From the NCBI RefSeq assembly GCF_910596095.1, contig NC_056551.1:14339501-14403500 (forward strand): a stretch of 64,000 nucleotides of DNA, written 5' to 3'. This document shows, piece after piece, positions 35,007 through 47,011 of the stretch. This DNA is from Thunnus maccoyii (lineage: Eukaryota > Chordata > Actinopteri > Scombriformes > Scombridae). The translations under genes and the position numbers were made by a program. Under the pieces are notes generated by a model. It searched no databases. It saw nothing but the letters and a program-made list of their open reading frames with translations, and was not told the origin of the DNA. Each line of letters opens with the position of its first letter. The first letter of the stretch is position 1.

Positions 35007-36178
35007 TCAACATTGATCAAGGTATGCCGATTGGGCTTCCCTTAAAACCATCTGCATATCCACCAGGTGTATCTTGAAAAAAAAGAGATGTGTTCATGTT
35101 TTAATCTACAAAATTGCATTTGGAGAAGCATGTTGATTGTATAACGTAATTGGTGGCAAAGGGATGAGAAAATCTAGCTTATTTAGATGGGTGGCTGTAA
35201 AAAGTAGATACAGTCAACATGTTGTACCTGTGGAATGGGATACTTCGTTGGTGTTGGTGCTTCGTCCCTTCCGAAATCAGACAGGGTCCCACATTTTGCT
35301 ACTCCATCCACCCAAAAGCCTTCATATAGCTGGCCTTTGTCAGGATAGTAGAACTTTCCATTGCCGTTCTTCTTGCCATCCCTCCAGGTGCCTTCATACC
35401 AGCTGCCATTTGCTTGGACAGACAATGGAAAGTCAAATTCCAAAATTCACTTTCTTGCCCCACTAAACTGTAATGTATTTTAGATGAAAATGTAAAGCAA
35501 CAAGCTCCTACCAAATCGAATGATGCCCTGTCCATGATTCTTATCCTTCATCCACTCTCCTTCGTAGATGTCTCCACTCTCATGGTACATTCTTCCCCAG
35601 CCGCACCGGAGACCCTCACTCCACTCACCTTCATAAACTGCTGAGTTACTGTAGAAGTACGTGCCATACCCCTAAAGAGATAAGAATAAGGATACAAAAT
35701 ATATCACAGGGTGCACATACATTTTGTTACAGTGTGTGTATAATAGTGTATCAGATACATACATGCTTCTTTCCATTTTTCCATCCACCACAGTACTTCC
35801 GTACATACTCCTTTGTTTCTGGGAGTAGTACACTGTAGGTGCCATATCCATCACGTTTTCCAAATTTCCACTCTCCATTATAAATGGCACCAGACTTCTT
35901 CCACACCTGAGTTCCCTTCCCTTGAAAATCAATAAGCATAGTCAATAAGCATAGTGTAGCCAGAGTATTTTGTGATTCATATGTAGGTATTCACAAATCT
36001 GTAGTTCATGGTAGGAGCTGCACAGTATCTCACCATGCTTCTGGTTGTTCTGCCACTCCCCAGTGTATTCATTCCCAGTGACCGAGAAAACTGTTCGGCG
36101 CAGTCCACATTTCTGTGACTTAATATCCAACAGTGTTGAGAATGGCGGATTTTTGTGAGATGTTTTAACATATGGCAT
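35007..36178 (-). CDS. morn3: morn3, MORN repeat-containing protein 3
   Basis: Coding exons (minus): 36034-36178, 35763-35920, 35512-35671, 35228-35412, 35007-35072; 714 nt, 237 aa (human 240). Exon 2 proper begins at 36205 with 5' UTR; the ATG at 36178 gives MPYVKTSHKNPPFS, matching the human MP-V start by position. Seven MORN units can be read: YTGEWQNNQKHG, YNGEWKFGKRDG, YCGGWKNGKKHG, YEGEWSEGLRCGWG, YEGEWMKDKNHG, WYEGTWRDGKKNG and LYEGFWVDGVAKCG, followed by the conserved DFGRDEAPTPTKYPIP. The last exon (IHLVDMQMVLREAQSAYLDQ) is weak but splices in phase and aligns with the human tail. MORN3 is a testis/ciliated-cell protein linked to sperm structure and p53 deacetylation. Confidence 0.92.
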
Positions 36179-36367
36179 GGCTGGGTGCAAAGTTTGGTGA
36201 AAACCCTAAAAGATGAATGAAATGAAATGTTAGACATATGGTGCTGTACAGGTTAGCCAGTTTTTTTGCCCATAAGTGAAAAATTAAATCATTTCTATAG
36301 CGCCATATTTTCATATAGTGCTATACTTTCAGTGTAGATCACATTTGTGCAAGGAATTTATGCACAT

Positions 36368-37003
36368 AAAGGACAGGTTCACAAGTTTTGAAGTCTATTT
36401 TTAAATAACAGTCAGGTGTCCATATGGACACTGAAAGAGGTTTTCCTCACTGTAATCATTCCTTCTGTTCATACTGGCTGTTAAAAGATCCCCTTAAAAT
36501 ATGCTTTCAATGTAAGTGATGGAGGCCAAAATCCACACTGTGTCTACACAGTCATTTTGTGCAAAAATGTATTTAGAAGTTTATCTGAAGCTTATAGGAG
36601 GCTTCAGCAGTCTGAGTCATATCAAGTGGATATCTGACTCATTAACAGTCTCATTAGCATTAAATTCCCTTTTTGTGTTTTCTCGGACAGTGTTTCCCTG
36701 TTGAGCTGCGGTGGAAGTAACAAAAAGAGGGACTTTGGCACTAAAAAGACTGAAACGTTGAAAGGTATCTACTTGATTTGACTCATTTGGACGACTGAAG
36801 CTTCATATTAGCTTCAGATAAACTTTTAAATACATTTTTCCACAGAAGGAGGCTTGTGGGTTTGGCCCCCTTCACTTACATTTGAAGTGCATTATGAAGG
36901 GATCTTCTGATGGTCAGTATGAGCAGGAGGAATGATGATGGCAAAAAAAAGAAAGCTATATCAATGTTCATTTGGACATGCAAAATTGTGAAGCCGTCCT
37001 TTT
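36368..37003. mobile_element. Long inverted-repeat MITE (foldback) upstream of morn3
   Basis: Left arm (from aaaggacaggttcacaa, about 36368-36630) and right arm (about 36780-37003, whose reverse complement starts aaaaggacggcttcacaa) match over ~230 bp. Shared blocks include tgtaagtg, aaaaatgtattta and agtttatctgaagct. No ORF. It sits between the morn3 start-codon exon and the 5' zone near 37.2-37.5 kb, so probably in the morn3 first intron or 5' region. A second, right-truncated copy is at 41641-42060. Confidence 0.8.
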
Positions 37004-37729
37004 AACAATGCACTTCGGTAAATACAATATCCTGATTTAGACCACAAAAAATGCCACCTGTTCTTTAACTCCTACCTTGGAGTATGTCACTTTATTGATT
37101 TTATAAAGACGATGCTGATGAAAAGTAGTGCAAAAACAATCATATACACTACTGCACGAACAATGAACCCATATTTAATCAGTTAAATGTGCTCTAATTA
37201 GCAAGTTAACTACAAGGCCATCTAGCTATAGTTAACGTTACTACAGTGGCTAGCTGCTCTGTAACTCAACACATTAGGATGTCAAACGCTCATTCAAAGC
37301 AAAGTACTTGTACCTTTAATAGCGATGTGTCCAAGCGGATGACTTACTTAAACTCAATCCGCTTGCAAACTCAGGCCATGCAGTTGCAGAGTAAATTAGG
37401 AAAACATGTTAGACGGCGAGCAGTATATCAGCGCTAGCTGGTGTCCGCATCCCAGAGAGAGCTGAGCATTCTTTGTATCCTAGCAACCGAAGTGTGTACT
37501 GTTAGTGCAGTGTGTAAAACGTTATATTATATTCAAAGTCATTTGAAAATTAGAGTTAAATGTGTTCTGGGGGCCCAGCTGATGCCCAACTCTCTTTTTT
37601 GGCAATTTTCTACACATTTTTATTTCCAAATTAATTTTGCCGTGGTTCAACTACAAAAATAGCTTGGCCTCAACGGCTGACAGGTGTTGTGTCGAAGTCT
37701 GTTCCCCGTCGATATGTGTATCCCCTAAC

Positions 37730-37876
37730 CTTAACCTGCACACAACCTTATCCCTGGCCCTAACCAATCACTTCTGAAGCGCTTAACCTGACCCCAAACT
37801 TACCTTGATTACAACCACTTATTTCTGCTACGCTTAACCATAACCATAACCATAACCGTAGTCCTAACCCCAACCG
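37730..37876. repeat. Degenerate telomere-like (taaccc / ataacc) repeat
   Basis: Words such as cctaacc, ttaacct, ccctaaccaa, taaccataaccataacc and cctaacccc recur over ~150 bp, a degenerate relative of the vertebrate telomere hexamer with an ataacc sub-array at its centre. It lies 200 bp upstream of the tmem120b start. Confidence 0.7.
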
Positions 37877-38080
37877 CGGAGGTGGTGCCACAGGAACCAT
37901 AATTTTAACAGAGGGGGAACGTTTGCTCGAGGGGGGAAAAGACTTCAACAAAACACCTGACAAATGTTTTACGATATGCGCATGCTCCACACAGCCCAAT
38001 TAAAAAGGAGCGGACAGTCAGCTTGTGTGAGGAGAGTCAGAGAAGCCGTCCTCTTCGCCGCATCACCCACTGTTACCACG

Positions 38081-39408
38081 ATGTCTAAACCGAAGTTTCA
38101 GACGGAGTGGGAGGAAATTGACGATGAATATCAACAATTACAGGTGACAGAAAACATTAAAAACGAGTACACTATACGTGGTAGACTGCTGGCTGTAAGC
38201 AGCGTACCGTGGATGGTACTGACAGCAGAGACGTTAGTTTGACAGGCTCTTTTCCGTATTCGCCATTCATTCAGCATTGAGCCTCTCTGTAACTGCGCGG
38301 TTGTAGTTAGCATTATCTCAAGGGTGGAATATACTTCACCGGGCGTTTATCACCTTTTACTTTACGGTAACACCCGTGTGTTACAGCCGCTAACGTTAGC
38401 AGCAGGTTGCTTGTCTTGCTGCTAGTAGCCTAGTGAGTTATGCGGCTAATGGGCAGCTAACGTTGCAGTAGTTAACCACACAGTGCAACACTGAGCGATT
38501 GTTTCATGTTAAATTACTGCGACCAAAGTTACTTAGAGACAGTATAGGTAACTGCACGTGTTTTCTACTATTTGCCTGAGTAAATTAATTCGTAGCCGGT
38601 GAATACATCATCAGGTTACCGCGCTAGCTCACGTTAGCTAGCTGGCTAACTTGAAACAACATAATGTATAGTCGATAATATCAAATAACAATCACTTTGA
38701 GGTATTAAAGGGTAGCATGTGGTGTTGTGTGGCACGACCATTCCTCTCCTCATGTTGGCATTAGACGACTGAGAGGTGGATTTGTGATGCCATCAGAAAT
38801 GATAAATCTAGAGCTGCTCCGCAGGGAGATGTGATGAAGGTGACTGTCAGCTGTCCTGGGATGCATGTTCTGCTAAAACAACAACAAAAAGGAGTACAAC
38901 TTGACACCTTCATACTAGCAGTCTCCCATTCATAGTTGCTTCTTACCAGATCTTTTTTTACATCTGTGGCATTTAAGGTTCAAATCCAAATTTTGGGGTC
39001 CATGGGTTTGAAAGGACTTTTTATTAATGATGAATATGCCAATAATATTTTTGATTAATCAACTACTCGTTTTGGCTATAAAATGTGAGAATATTGTGAG
39101 AAATGTTAATCATGACAAACTGCTGTCTCCAAATTGCTTGTTTGGTGAAATCAACACTCTAAAACCCAAATATATATTCAGTTTACTATCACAAAAGACA
39201 AAAAAATGCAGCACTTCCAGATTAATGAGAACGTGGAACATAGAAATTTGTGGTATTTTTGCTTGAAAAACTAGTTTAACGATTATCAATATAGTTGCAG
39301 ATTCATTTTCTGTCGATCAAGTAATTGATCAATCAGTTTATTTACCTGTAGTAAACCTTTTGAGTGACACATCAGTTTAATTACAACCACCAGGCAGTGA
39401 TGAGACGT

Positions 39409-39471
<63 letters not shown>

Positions 39472-42400
39472 TCTGTCATGTGATATACATACTGTACATC
39501 GAAACCACAATGACTATTGTGATTAGTTTGCTTGGATGACATAGTGGATCATGTATTATTGAGTTTATTTCCTCCATCAAACATTTCCCAGAGTCTAGTT
39601 TTGGACATGAGCCAGTGGTTTTTATTTTGACCTCTGAGATTTGCAGTGAAGCAGATCAAATGCAGTTATTACTTCCAAGGATGTGTACTTTAACTTGCTT
39701 TACTCAAAACTCAGTTTCAAGCAGGCCTCCAATAGAGGTGACAAGAACATAGCTGACTAAACACCTTCTGTTCAAACCACTTCTCCCATTTTTATAATGA
39801 AAGAAACTTTGTGGACAAATAGACCTTTTCTTGATTGTTGATCCTTGACACTCACACTACATGATCCCAGTCAGATCTTCCTAAATTCTACATGTGCAAA
39901 TGATAAGAAAATGAAGAAGTATGTCTTATAAACCAGTGCTGACGGGAAAAAGTGGGGGTGGTGTGGTCTGGTGCATGTAAGTGCATGTACACTGGAATAT
40001 TTATCTCACCACATAATACAGTGTTGTGGGTTGTTTGTGTTTAGACAGAAGGGTCAAAGAAGATTTCACAGCATGAAGCATTTCCATGTCCGCTGAATAG
40101 AGACCCTGTTCGTCTGAAGTTTTTCAGTGTTTTTTCAGCCTAGCAAAGATATGTGAGAGTAGGGTTTAAAAAAAAGAGTTTTCAGTGGAATATGACAAAT
40201 TCATTTAGCGTTTATTCCGTTTTTTCTTTATTGCAATCACTTCTGTACTTCTCTTGATTTTATAGAAAGGTATATTTCAGAGAGTCTACCGTTGCAAATT
40301 TTCTACGCTCACTTTGTGTATTTCTTTGATCGCCAGGAAACTCACAAAATATACAGACAAAAGCTTGAGGAGCTCACCAACCTCCAAGCAACATGCAGCA
40401 GTGCCATCAGTAAACAGAGAAAATGCCTCAAAGACTTGAGGCAAAGCTTGAAAAAGTACGTATTCTCTGATCAGGACACAACACTCCTCTCTGTCACTCT
40501 TAAGACATGAAACATAAATGGAAGAAGATACTGTTTCCACTCATGAGCACTTTGTGTTTTTGTCACAGGTGTGCACAAGCATGTGATGAAAAGCAACTCG
40601 AACTAATAACTGACATCAAAACACAAATCAAAGAGAAAGAAAACGTGTTCTTTGATATGGAAGCATATTTGCCAAAGAAGAACGGGTCAGTACTTTTTCA
40701 TGTCGACAGTGAATTTTCTTTCTCTTTGTTTCTGTATTTAATTACCTACATGACATTTGTTTTGTTTTGTTTTCAGACTCTACCTGAATTTAGTCCTGGG
40801 CAATGTGAACGTAACGCTTCTCAGCAACCAGGCAAAGTATGTGAACTTACCTCAGGCCTTAAGACAGCTTGAACAGGTTTAGACTCTGGATTGTGGTGCT
40901 TGTTGTCAGTTTCTTATCTTGTTTTTGTCCATTCATTCACACAGATTTGCCTACAAAGACGAGTATGAGAAGTTCAAGCTTTATATGACAATAATCTTGA
41001 TGTTTGGAGCCATAACCTGCCTCTTCTTTCTCAACTGTCGGTGAGACAACTTTTTTTCCCCCTCAAGCATTATTTTTGTTAATGTTGTCACTTAATTAAA
41101 ATGTGATTTTTAATTGTTTATTTATTTTCTAGTGTCACTGATGAAATCTTCAACTTTTTGCTGGTGTGGTACTATTGCACATTGACGATAAGGGAAAGCA
41201 TCCTCATGAGCAATGGCTCCAGGTGTGTTGTGACATCAATAAGAGGCACTGCAGTCATCTGAAACTGTTCACAATTATTTTATTGAACATATTGAAGATG
41301 CAATTGTAACACTTTTTCATATTTTTTTTCTTCATCTCTTCCTCTTTTTTTCCTTTTCAGGATTAAAGGATGGTGGGTTTCTCACCATTATGTGTCCACC
41401 TTTCTGTCAGGTGTGATGCTTACCTGGTGAGCGACTGCTAAGGTTATAAAGGCTACAGTTTAAGTGGTACTTTCTTCATTCGATTTTTTTGTTTAATCTT
41501 CTGTCTTTTCACAGGCCAGAGGGGCCCATGTATCAGATGTTCAGAAGTCAGTTCCTTGCTTTCTCCATCTATCAGAGTGAGTGAACCTGGTTACTAGACT
41601 CAAAACTAAATAGAGCTTAATGAATAATTACACTCTGAGTTTAAAGGAGAGGTTCACTGTTTTTAAAGTGTGTAGTCAATAGTCAGGTGCCTAAATGAAC
41701 ATTGAAATAGGTTTGTCATGCTGTAATAATTCCTCCTGATCATACTGACCATGAGATGATCTCCTCCAAATACATTTGTGTACAATGTAAGTGATGGAGG
41801 ACAAAATCCATAGACCGCATTTTGAGCAAAAATGTACTTAAAAGTTTATCTAAAGCTAATATGAGGCTCCAGCTGTCTGAATTAGTTAAATAAAGTCTAT
41901 CTCCCACAGTTTCAGTCTTTTCAGTATAAAGAAAATTGTGTCTCGACAGACACTGTTCAGCTGCGATGAAAGGATTGTAACAAAAAGAGGGACTTTCGCA
42001 CTAAAAAGCTGTTATTTTTAAAGATATTGACTTAATTTGTGCAGCTGAAATCTCATTAGTTATAACTTGGACTTGGAAAAATTTTGGACTTATCTGAGTA
42101 TTTTTACCCAAATTTAAACCAAGTAAATATGCAAGCATTGAGGTGCTCAGGCTCAGCCAATTACAGTGATATAGAAAAGTGAACAGCATTGATAGAAAGT
42201 ATAATAAAAATAATAATAATAATAATAGTATTAAATAGGCAATAAAACTCCCCCCACCCCTAGAAATAAAGAGAACCTAACACCCTCAGCTCAACATTTC
42301 ACCCCTAGTGCTCTTTTGTCAGCTGCCGTCAGTCTGTGACACCATGGTGTGATAGCTCACCAAGGCCGGAGTAGGTCAAGGGCAGGATCAACCCCCAACA

Positions 42401-44300
42401 CAAAGTTGGTTATGTAACAGTGAAATGTCCTTTTGAATCACTTTATATGTCAGTGAAACCAACAAAGAACTAGTATCTGCTCAAACACGTAGTAACAGTG
42501 TAAACATGTTCAGAGTTGCAGTAAGTAAACAACTGGGAGAAGTGACACAGCCGTCCTCATATTTAGGGCCAACACTGAATAGACTCTCAGCTATATAAGA
42601 ATAGTTCAATTGTAGCATGACTCATACTATATTGTAGATGCTTCACCCGCAGCTCTCTAATAATAGTTGCATTTATAATAAAACAGTTCGTCTGTGAAAT
42701 TCTCATCATTAGAATAGAGAAGTGACACACTGATGGTTGCAGTCTTTGTGTGGTATATCACATGTAGACTCATGGTGATGCCCTGTACACCAATGTTTGG
42801 CTGGCATTTTGGGTGATAAGTCAAATGTTTATACAGACAGATGTTTGTTTATGGGGGAGAAATTCACCTGCCAAATGCTTAAACTGAGACTGTTTTTGTT
42901 TGTTTTGAGGACAGAATGGCCCCATTTCAGTGTGCAAAGCTTCACATTACCGGCTGCTTCTGACTTTTAGTTTTTATTCCATCTTTATGGGTTGATAGCT
43001 GGTGTTAAGCTAATGCTAGTCCTCCAAAATGACACTTTCATCTTGCAGTACTGAGACTTGAGTTTTCCAAACTTCATTGATCTGTTCAACATCTTAAAGT
43101 TTTGACTGTGCTGTAATCTGTCTTATTTTTTTTCTATCCAGGTTTTGTCCAGTTCCTCCAGTATTACTACCAGAGCGGCTGCTTGTACAGGCTGCGAGCT
43201 CTGGGTGAGAGGAATCAGCTGGACCTCACAGTGGGTAAGTTGTAAGCTATTTTTGGTTGTAGTCATTTCAATCGTTTGAACTTTTGAGCCATCCGCAACA
43301 CCATGTCTGGAAAAATAGGCTAAAGGTGAGAGATCGAGACAGCTGTTAACATCAGTGTACTGCAGCGCAGATGTCAGAGAAACTTGAGTAAGGCCTCAAG
43401 GGATTTTTTTTTCCTAAGAGCATCTCTAATGTCAGATTCTTGAGACAACACAGTGATTGTTTGTGTAATATACTATGTCAGATTGTCCTGAGGTCACTGT
43501 TACAGTTCCTCCTGTGTCTCTGCAGAGGGATTTCAGTCCTGGATGTGGAGAGGCCTCACTTTTCTTTTGCCATTCCTCTTTTTTGGCCATGTAAGTAACT
43601 ACAGCTTTATTATAGTAGCCGTAGATTTGCACACTTTGCACACATTATGAAATTGTAAAACATTTAAGCTCATGGGGGTATTACCACAACACATTTTACA
43701 CCAGCGTTTGTTTACTAAGTGCATGAAAAGATTTTTTCTTTAGAACACACAGTTGAACAAACGCAGCATTTTTGAGAGAGACTGCTTAAGCTCGGGAGAA
43801 AAACCAGAGTGTGCTGCGATATTGTGAATGATAATGTCTCTTCTTGCTTTACAGTTTTGGCAGCTGTACAATTCGGTGAGCCTGTTTCGCTTGGCAGGAC
43901 ATGAGGATTGTAAGGAGTGGCAGGTGAGGGTCGCATTTAGCAGATCCGTCGCCTAAATGTCATAAACACGTTGATGTGGAGTATAAATGGTTTGATTAAA
44001 AGAGGACAGGCTTCTTTTTTTAAAAATATAGTTTGAGGCTCGTGTTACCTGTGATGAAGTCTGGTGAAGTATTTGAATTGTATCTAGCCCTGCAACGTTT
44101 CCTAATACAGATACAGTTATAACAATGCATGTCATGACTGGTCTTGAAATTTTCCTTTCTTTCTTTCTTTTTTTTTTTTTCAGGTGTTTATGCTGGCGCT
44201 GACATTTCTCGTCTTATTCCTGGGAAATTTTCTCACCACGGTAAAAGTCGTCCACCAAAAAGTTCAGAAAAACCAGGAAAAGGTGCAAAAAAATGACTGA
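38081..44300 (+). CDS. tmem120b: tmem120b, nuclear-envelope multi-pass membrane protein
   Basis: Twelve exons: 38081-38143, 40337-40455, 40569-40685, 40777-40836, 40945-41040, 41133-41222, 41361-41426, 41515-41576, 43142-43234, 43526-43590, 43855-43923, 44184-44300; 1017 nt, 338 aa (human 339). Residues 1-100 form a coiled coil ([25 protein letters not shown]). Conserved [20 protein letters not shown] and [20 protein letters not shown] follow, then six membrane segments. [13 protein letters not shown] carries the Trp/His cluster that binds coenzyme A in TMEM120A structures. The family is needed for adipocyte differentiation and resembles ELOVL elongases; catalysis is unproven. The tail is basic ([13 protein letters not shown]). 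Confidence 0.95.
38985..39310. mobile_element. Dispersed MITE, GGGCTGCAACTA family, copy 2 (degenerate)
   Basis: Shares with 8320-8638 the order gattaatcaact, tggctataaaatg, the ttgcttgtttggtg core, atattcagtttac and a gattatcaatatagttgcag end, at lower identity. No ORF. Confidence 0.6.
39412..39470. repeat. (GT)n microsatellite, about 29 units
   Basis: Uninterrupted GT alternation in tmem120b intron 1. Confidence 0.97.
41641..42060. mobile_element. Truncated copy of the 36368-37003 foldback MITE (tmem120b intron 8)
   Basis: Begins ttaaaggagaggttcactg and shares gtcaggtg, tgtaagtgatggagg, caaaatcca, gcaaaaatgta and aaaaagaggga with the 36.4-kb element in the same order, but the matching right arm is lost after about 42060. 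Confidence 0.75.
42061..43141 (+). other. Remainder of tmem120b intron 8
   Basis: Contains a short aataat simple repeat near 42205-42225; otherwise no supported feature. Confidence 0.7.
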
Positions 44301-46590
44301 GAATAAACTCAAAGGGACATTTCAGATTCTTCAAATGGGCCAGTAATCTTGAAGCAACACACACACAATCGCTTGACAGACTGTGCGCAGTACGATCAAG
44401 TCGGGAGAAGACAAAAGCTTGAAGCCGCCGTTTCTCTCAGGCTTTGATGACCACAGCAGCGTCCAGCCAAAGCATTCGGCCAACAGGCTTTTGCTTTCTA
44501 AAGACTCCTCGTCGTCGTCGTCGTCGGTTTGCTGCACATACGGTCACGACACATAGCGGTGTTGGCCTGATAGATGAACAGTTTGTCGCTTTATCCTGTA
44601 CATAAAGAAAGTGAGTGGAAAGAATGTGTTTTTATTTGTGTCTGTGCGTTAATCTGTCAGAGAGGCTTTGTTCAAATCATATGCAACGGAACAAGAACAG
44701 AACATAAGTTTTCCTTTGAAGACCGAAGTCTGTCATGTACATACTTCATACTTCTGTGAAGTAGCGATGATCAAACTGTCTCTGGCTCAAACTAAATTGG
44801 ACATGTTCACTTCTGCACTGCGCTTCATTTCTCAAGCTTTTTTTAATGTGTAGTACTCAGCTCCCTATTGTGCTATTTCACTGCTAACCACTATTTTTTT
44901 ACTAGATTTTTGTTCTTGAAAAATGACAAATGTAGGTCAACGACTTCAAAAAAAAAAAAAAAAAAAACAACCCATAAACCTGATACTTGACTGCCCAAAA
45001 CAACCTTCATTTTCAGAAGAAATAGTGAAAAAAAAAGTCTGGAGTTCAGCAGCGGTTCTGCTTCTGTTGTTTTCTTGATTCCTCGAAAGTATCACAACTA
45101 CGAAGGACTGCGATGCTGTTTCTCCCTTTCAGGCTACGGTTACAAAAGCCATAACTGTTTTTTTGTATAATGGAATGCATAAACTTGGTTCTCTGGCTAA
45201 GTCACAAAAGCACGCACAAACTTGAACTGTCTCTACAAAAACTGTTGAAAGGACAAAGGAGAGTCCATACGAGCTCCTTCCTTGTAGTTACACTTCTATG
45301 TTGTCATTTAACTTAATGCTGACAAATTGTAATATATACTTAGGTCTAAATCTTACTGGTGTAGGAGCTTCAAGCTTAAACATTTTTACACAAAACCCTC
45401 AGGTTAGAGGTTAAGAGTTCAAATTCAGTTTAACACTTGAAGTCAATGCACAGAGTTGGGTTTATTAATTAGCACGCTGGTTGTTCCCATCTTGTTATGT
45501 GATGTTACACAAATGTATTATGATGCTGCTATTGGCACTGGTACTGTAAGGTTATGATACAGAATGATGATAAAAATTATGTGATGGATTATTGTTTTTT
45601 TTAATTCTAATTGACAAACTAAATTAAATATTTGTATGAATTAATTTACGGCCAAATCTGGCACTTTTTGCTCTGGTTCACTGTAGTTTTGTCTGATTTG
45701 TGTTTCATGCATGTTCAAAAATTACTCAAGTGTCTTTGTTGTTGTTTTTTTGTCGTTTTTTTGGGGGGGGCGGGTTTGTTGTTTTTTTTTATCAAGGGTT
45801 CAGATGGGTTCAAACTAATTGATCTGATCAATGTCTCTAATGCCTTTTTCTCCCTTTAGCCTATCACAGCAAAAATGCCCTACGTCTTCTGTTTGGAAAA
45901 TCCAAAGACAGTAGCGTTGCATTTATGTCCACAGTTAATCTCCTGAAGAGAATCACAGTATTTATGTGTCATGTTTATTGAGGGAAACGTACATCATCCT
46001 ACCGAGTTCCAGACCAAACTGTTACACTTATGCGAGCTGCCAGAATGCACAAAACAACTTGATGTCCTCATTTATATAATGTAGCTGATGTTTAAAGTGT
46101 TTTCATCTTTTATTTCAGGATTGTAAACTGGTGCCTGAACAGGATCAGTAACGAGACGGTTGACAATTTCTCAATCTGTGTACATTGTTGTAAAAAAAAC
46201 AAAAAAAAATATTAATAATGAAACACCTAATTAAAAATTGTAGCTCTTTCTGTGTTTTTTTTTGTGCACTGAGACAGAAAGTTGTTGCACCCTCAGTCTG
46301 CTCTGATCATTGTAGGTAATCCAGCACACACACACGTTAAGGTTTGTTTTTTTTTTTACACTAGTGGGCGCTGTTGGCAAAGATAAGAAACCTGCTGCAA
46401 GTTGACAAGCTCAAACCCTGTGTTTTGTTAAACTGGAAACAAGTTAACCCTGAAGATTTCTCATTTCTCAAGAGTGTTAAAGCTACAGTACCATGATACA
46501 TTGAATTTTAACAACTACTCTTCTGTGAATTTTTAAAACTGATAGAAAGCAATGAATAACTTCACATTCTTCCAATAAATACACTTTTTT
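44301..46590 (+). other. tmem120b: tmem120b 3' UTR
   Basis: About 2.3 kb of AT-rich sequence after the stop, with a ~23-bp A tract near 44945, several T tracts, and a final AATAAA at 46574-46579. Internal short frames are chance. Earlier cleavage sites may be used. Confidence 0.55.
46574..46579 (+). terminator. Candidate distal tmem120b polyadenylation signal
   Basis: AATAAA in ttccaataaatacac, 26 bp from the rhof signal on the other strand. Confidence 0.45.
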
Positions 46591-46604
46591 GATAAAAACA
46601 CATT

Positions 46605-46610
46605 TTTATT
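46605..46610 (-). terminator. Candidate rhof polyadenylation signal
   Basis: TTTATT on the plus strand is AATAAA for rhof, about 400 nt beyond its stop. Confidence 0.5.
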
Positions 46611-47011
46611 AAGCAGTGCAAAGATTTAGACTTTAAAAAAATAAAAAATATTAAAATATAACATTCTCATACAAAGTAAAAATACATTTAAAGAAGGCAT
46701 TAGAAATATATCCAATGTTACCAAGAGACTGTTCTTGCCACTGAATTGCATTTGAAACAGAGAAAATCTCCACACTGAAACTTCTTGCAAAATTGTCTTT
46801 CCTGTTGCATCATCATCGGCATTTGCTAGTGACGGTTAAAGGTGGGGGGGGAGCCCGAACTTACAGAGACAATTCTTGACTTTCTGAACCAGCAGTCATG
46901 CAGCTGTTTCCACATCTGTCTAGGACTCTGAACGTCTTAGTTTCTGAATGTGAACATGAGGAGTCTGCGAGGAGAGCAGGACTCCTCGAAAGGTTCTGTC
47001 TTTTTTCAACC

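Larger units (their letters stand above)
36206..38080. promoter_or_regulatory. Divergent 5' zone of morn3 and tmem120b
   Basis: The two start codons face away from each other, 1.9 kb apart. CpG-containing sequence occurs around 37200-37480 and 37900-38400. A taacgtta palindrome lies at 37233-37240, and cctagcaac (an RFX half-site-like word) near 37478-37486, of interest because morn3 is a cilium/sperm-type gene. Telomere-like degenerate repeats fill 37730-37876. Exact transcription starts are not visible. Confidence 0.5.
38144..40336 (+). other. tmem120b intron 1
   Basis: The first ~550 bp are CpG-containing and carry the exact 12-mer palindrome GCTAACGTTAGC at 38389-38400 plus related words near 38455 and 38631. 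A MITE copy lies at 38985-39310 and a (GT)n array at 39412-39470. No other feature. Confidence 0.75.
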
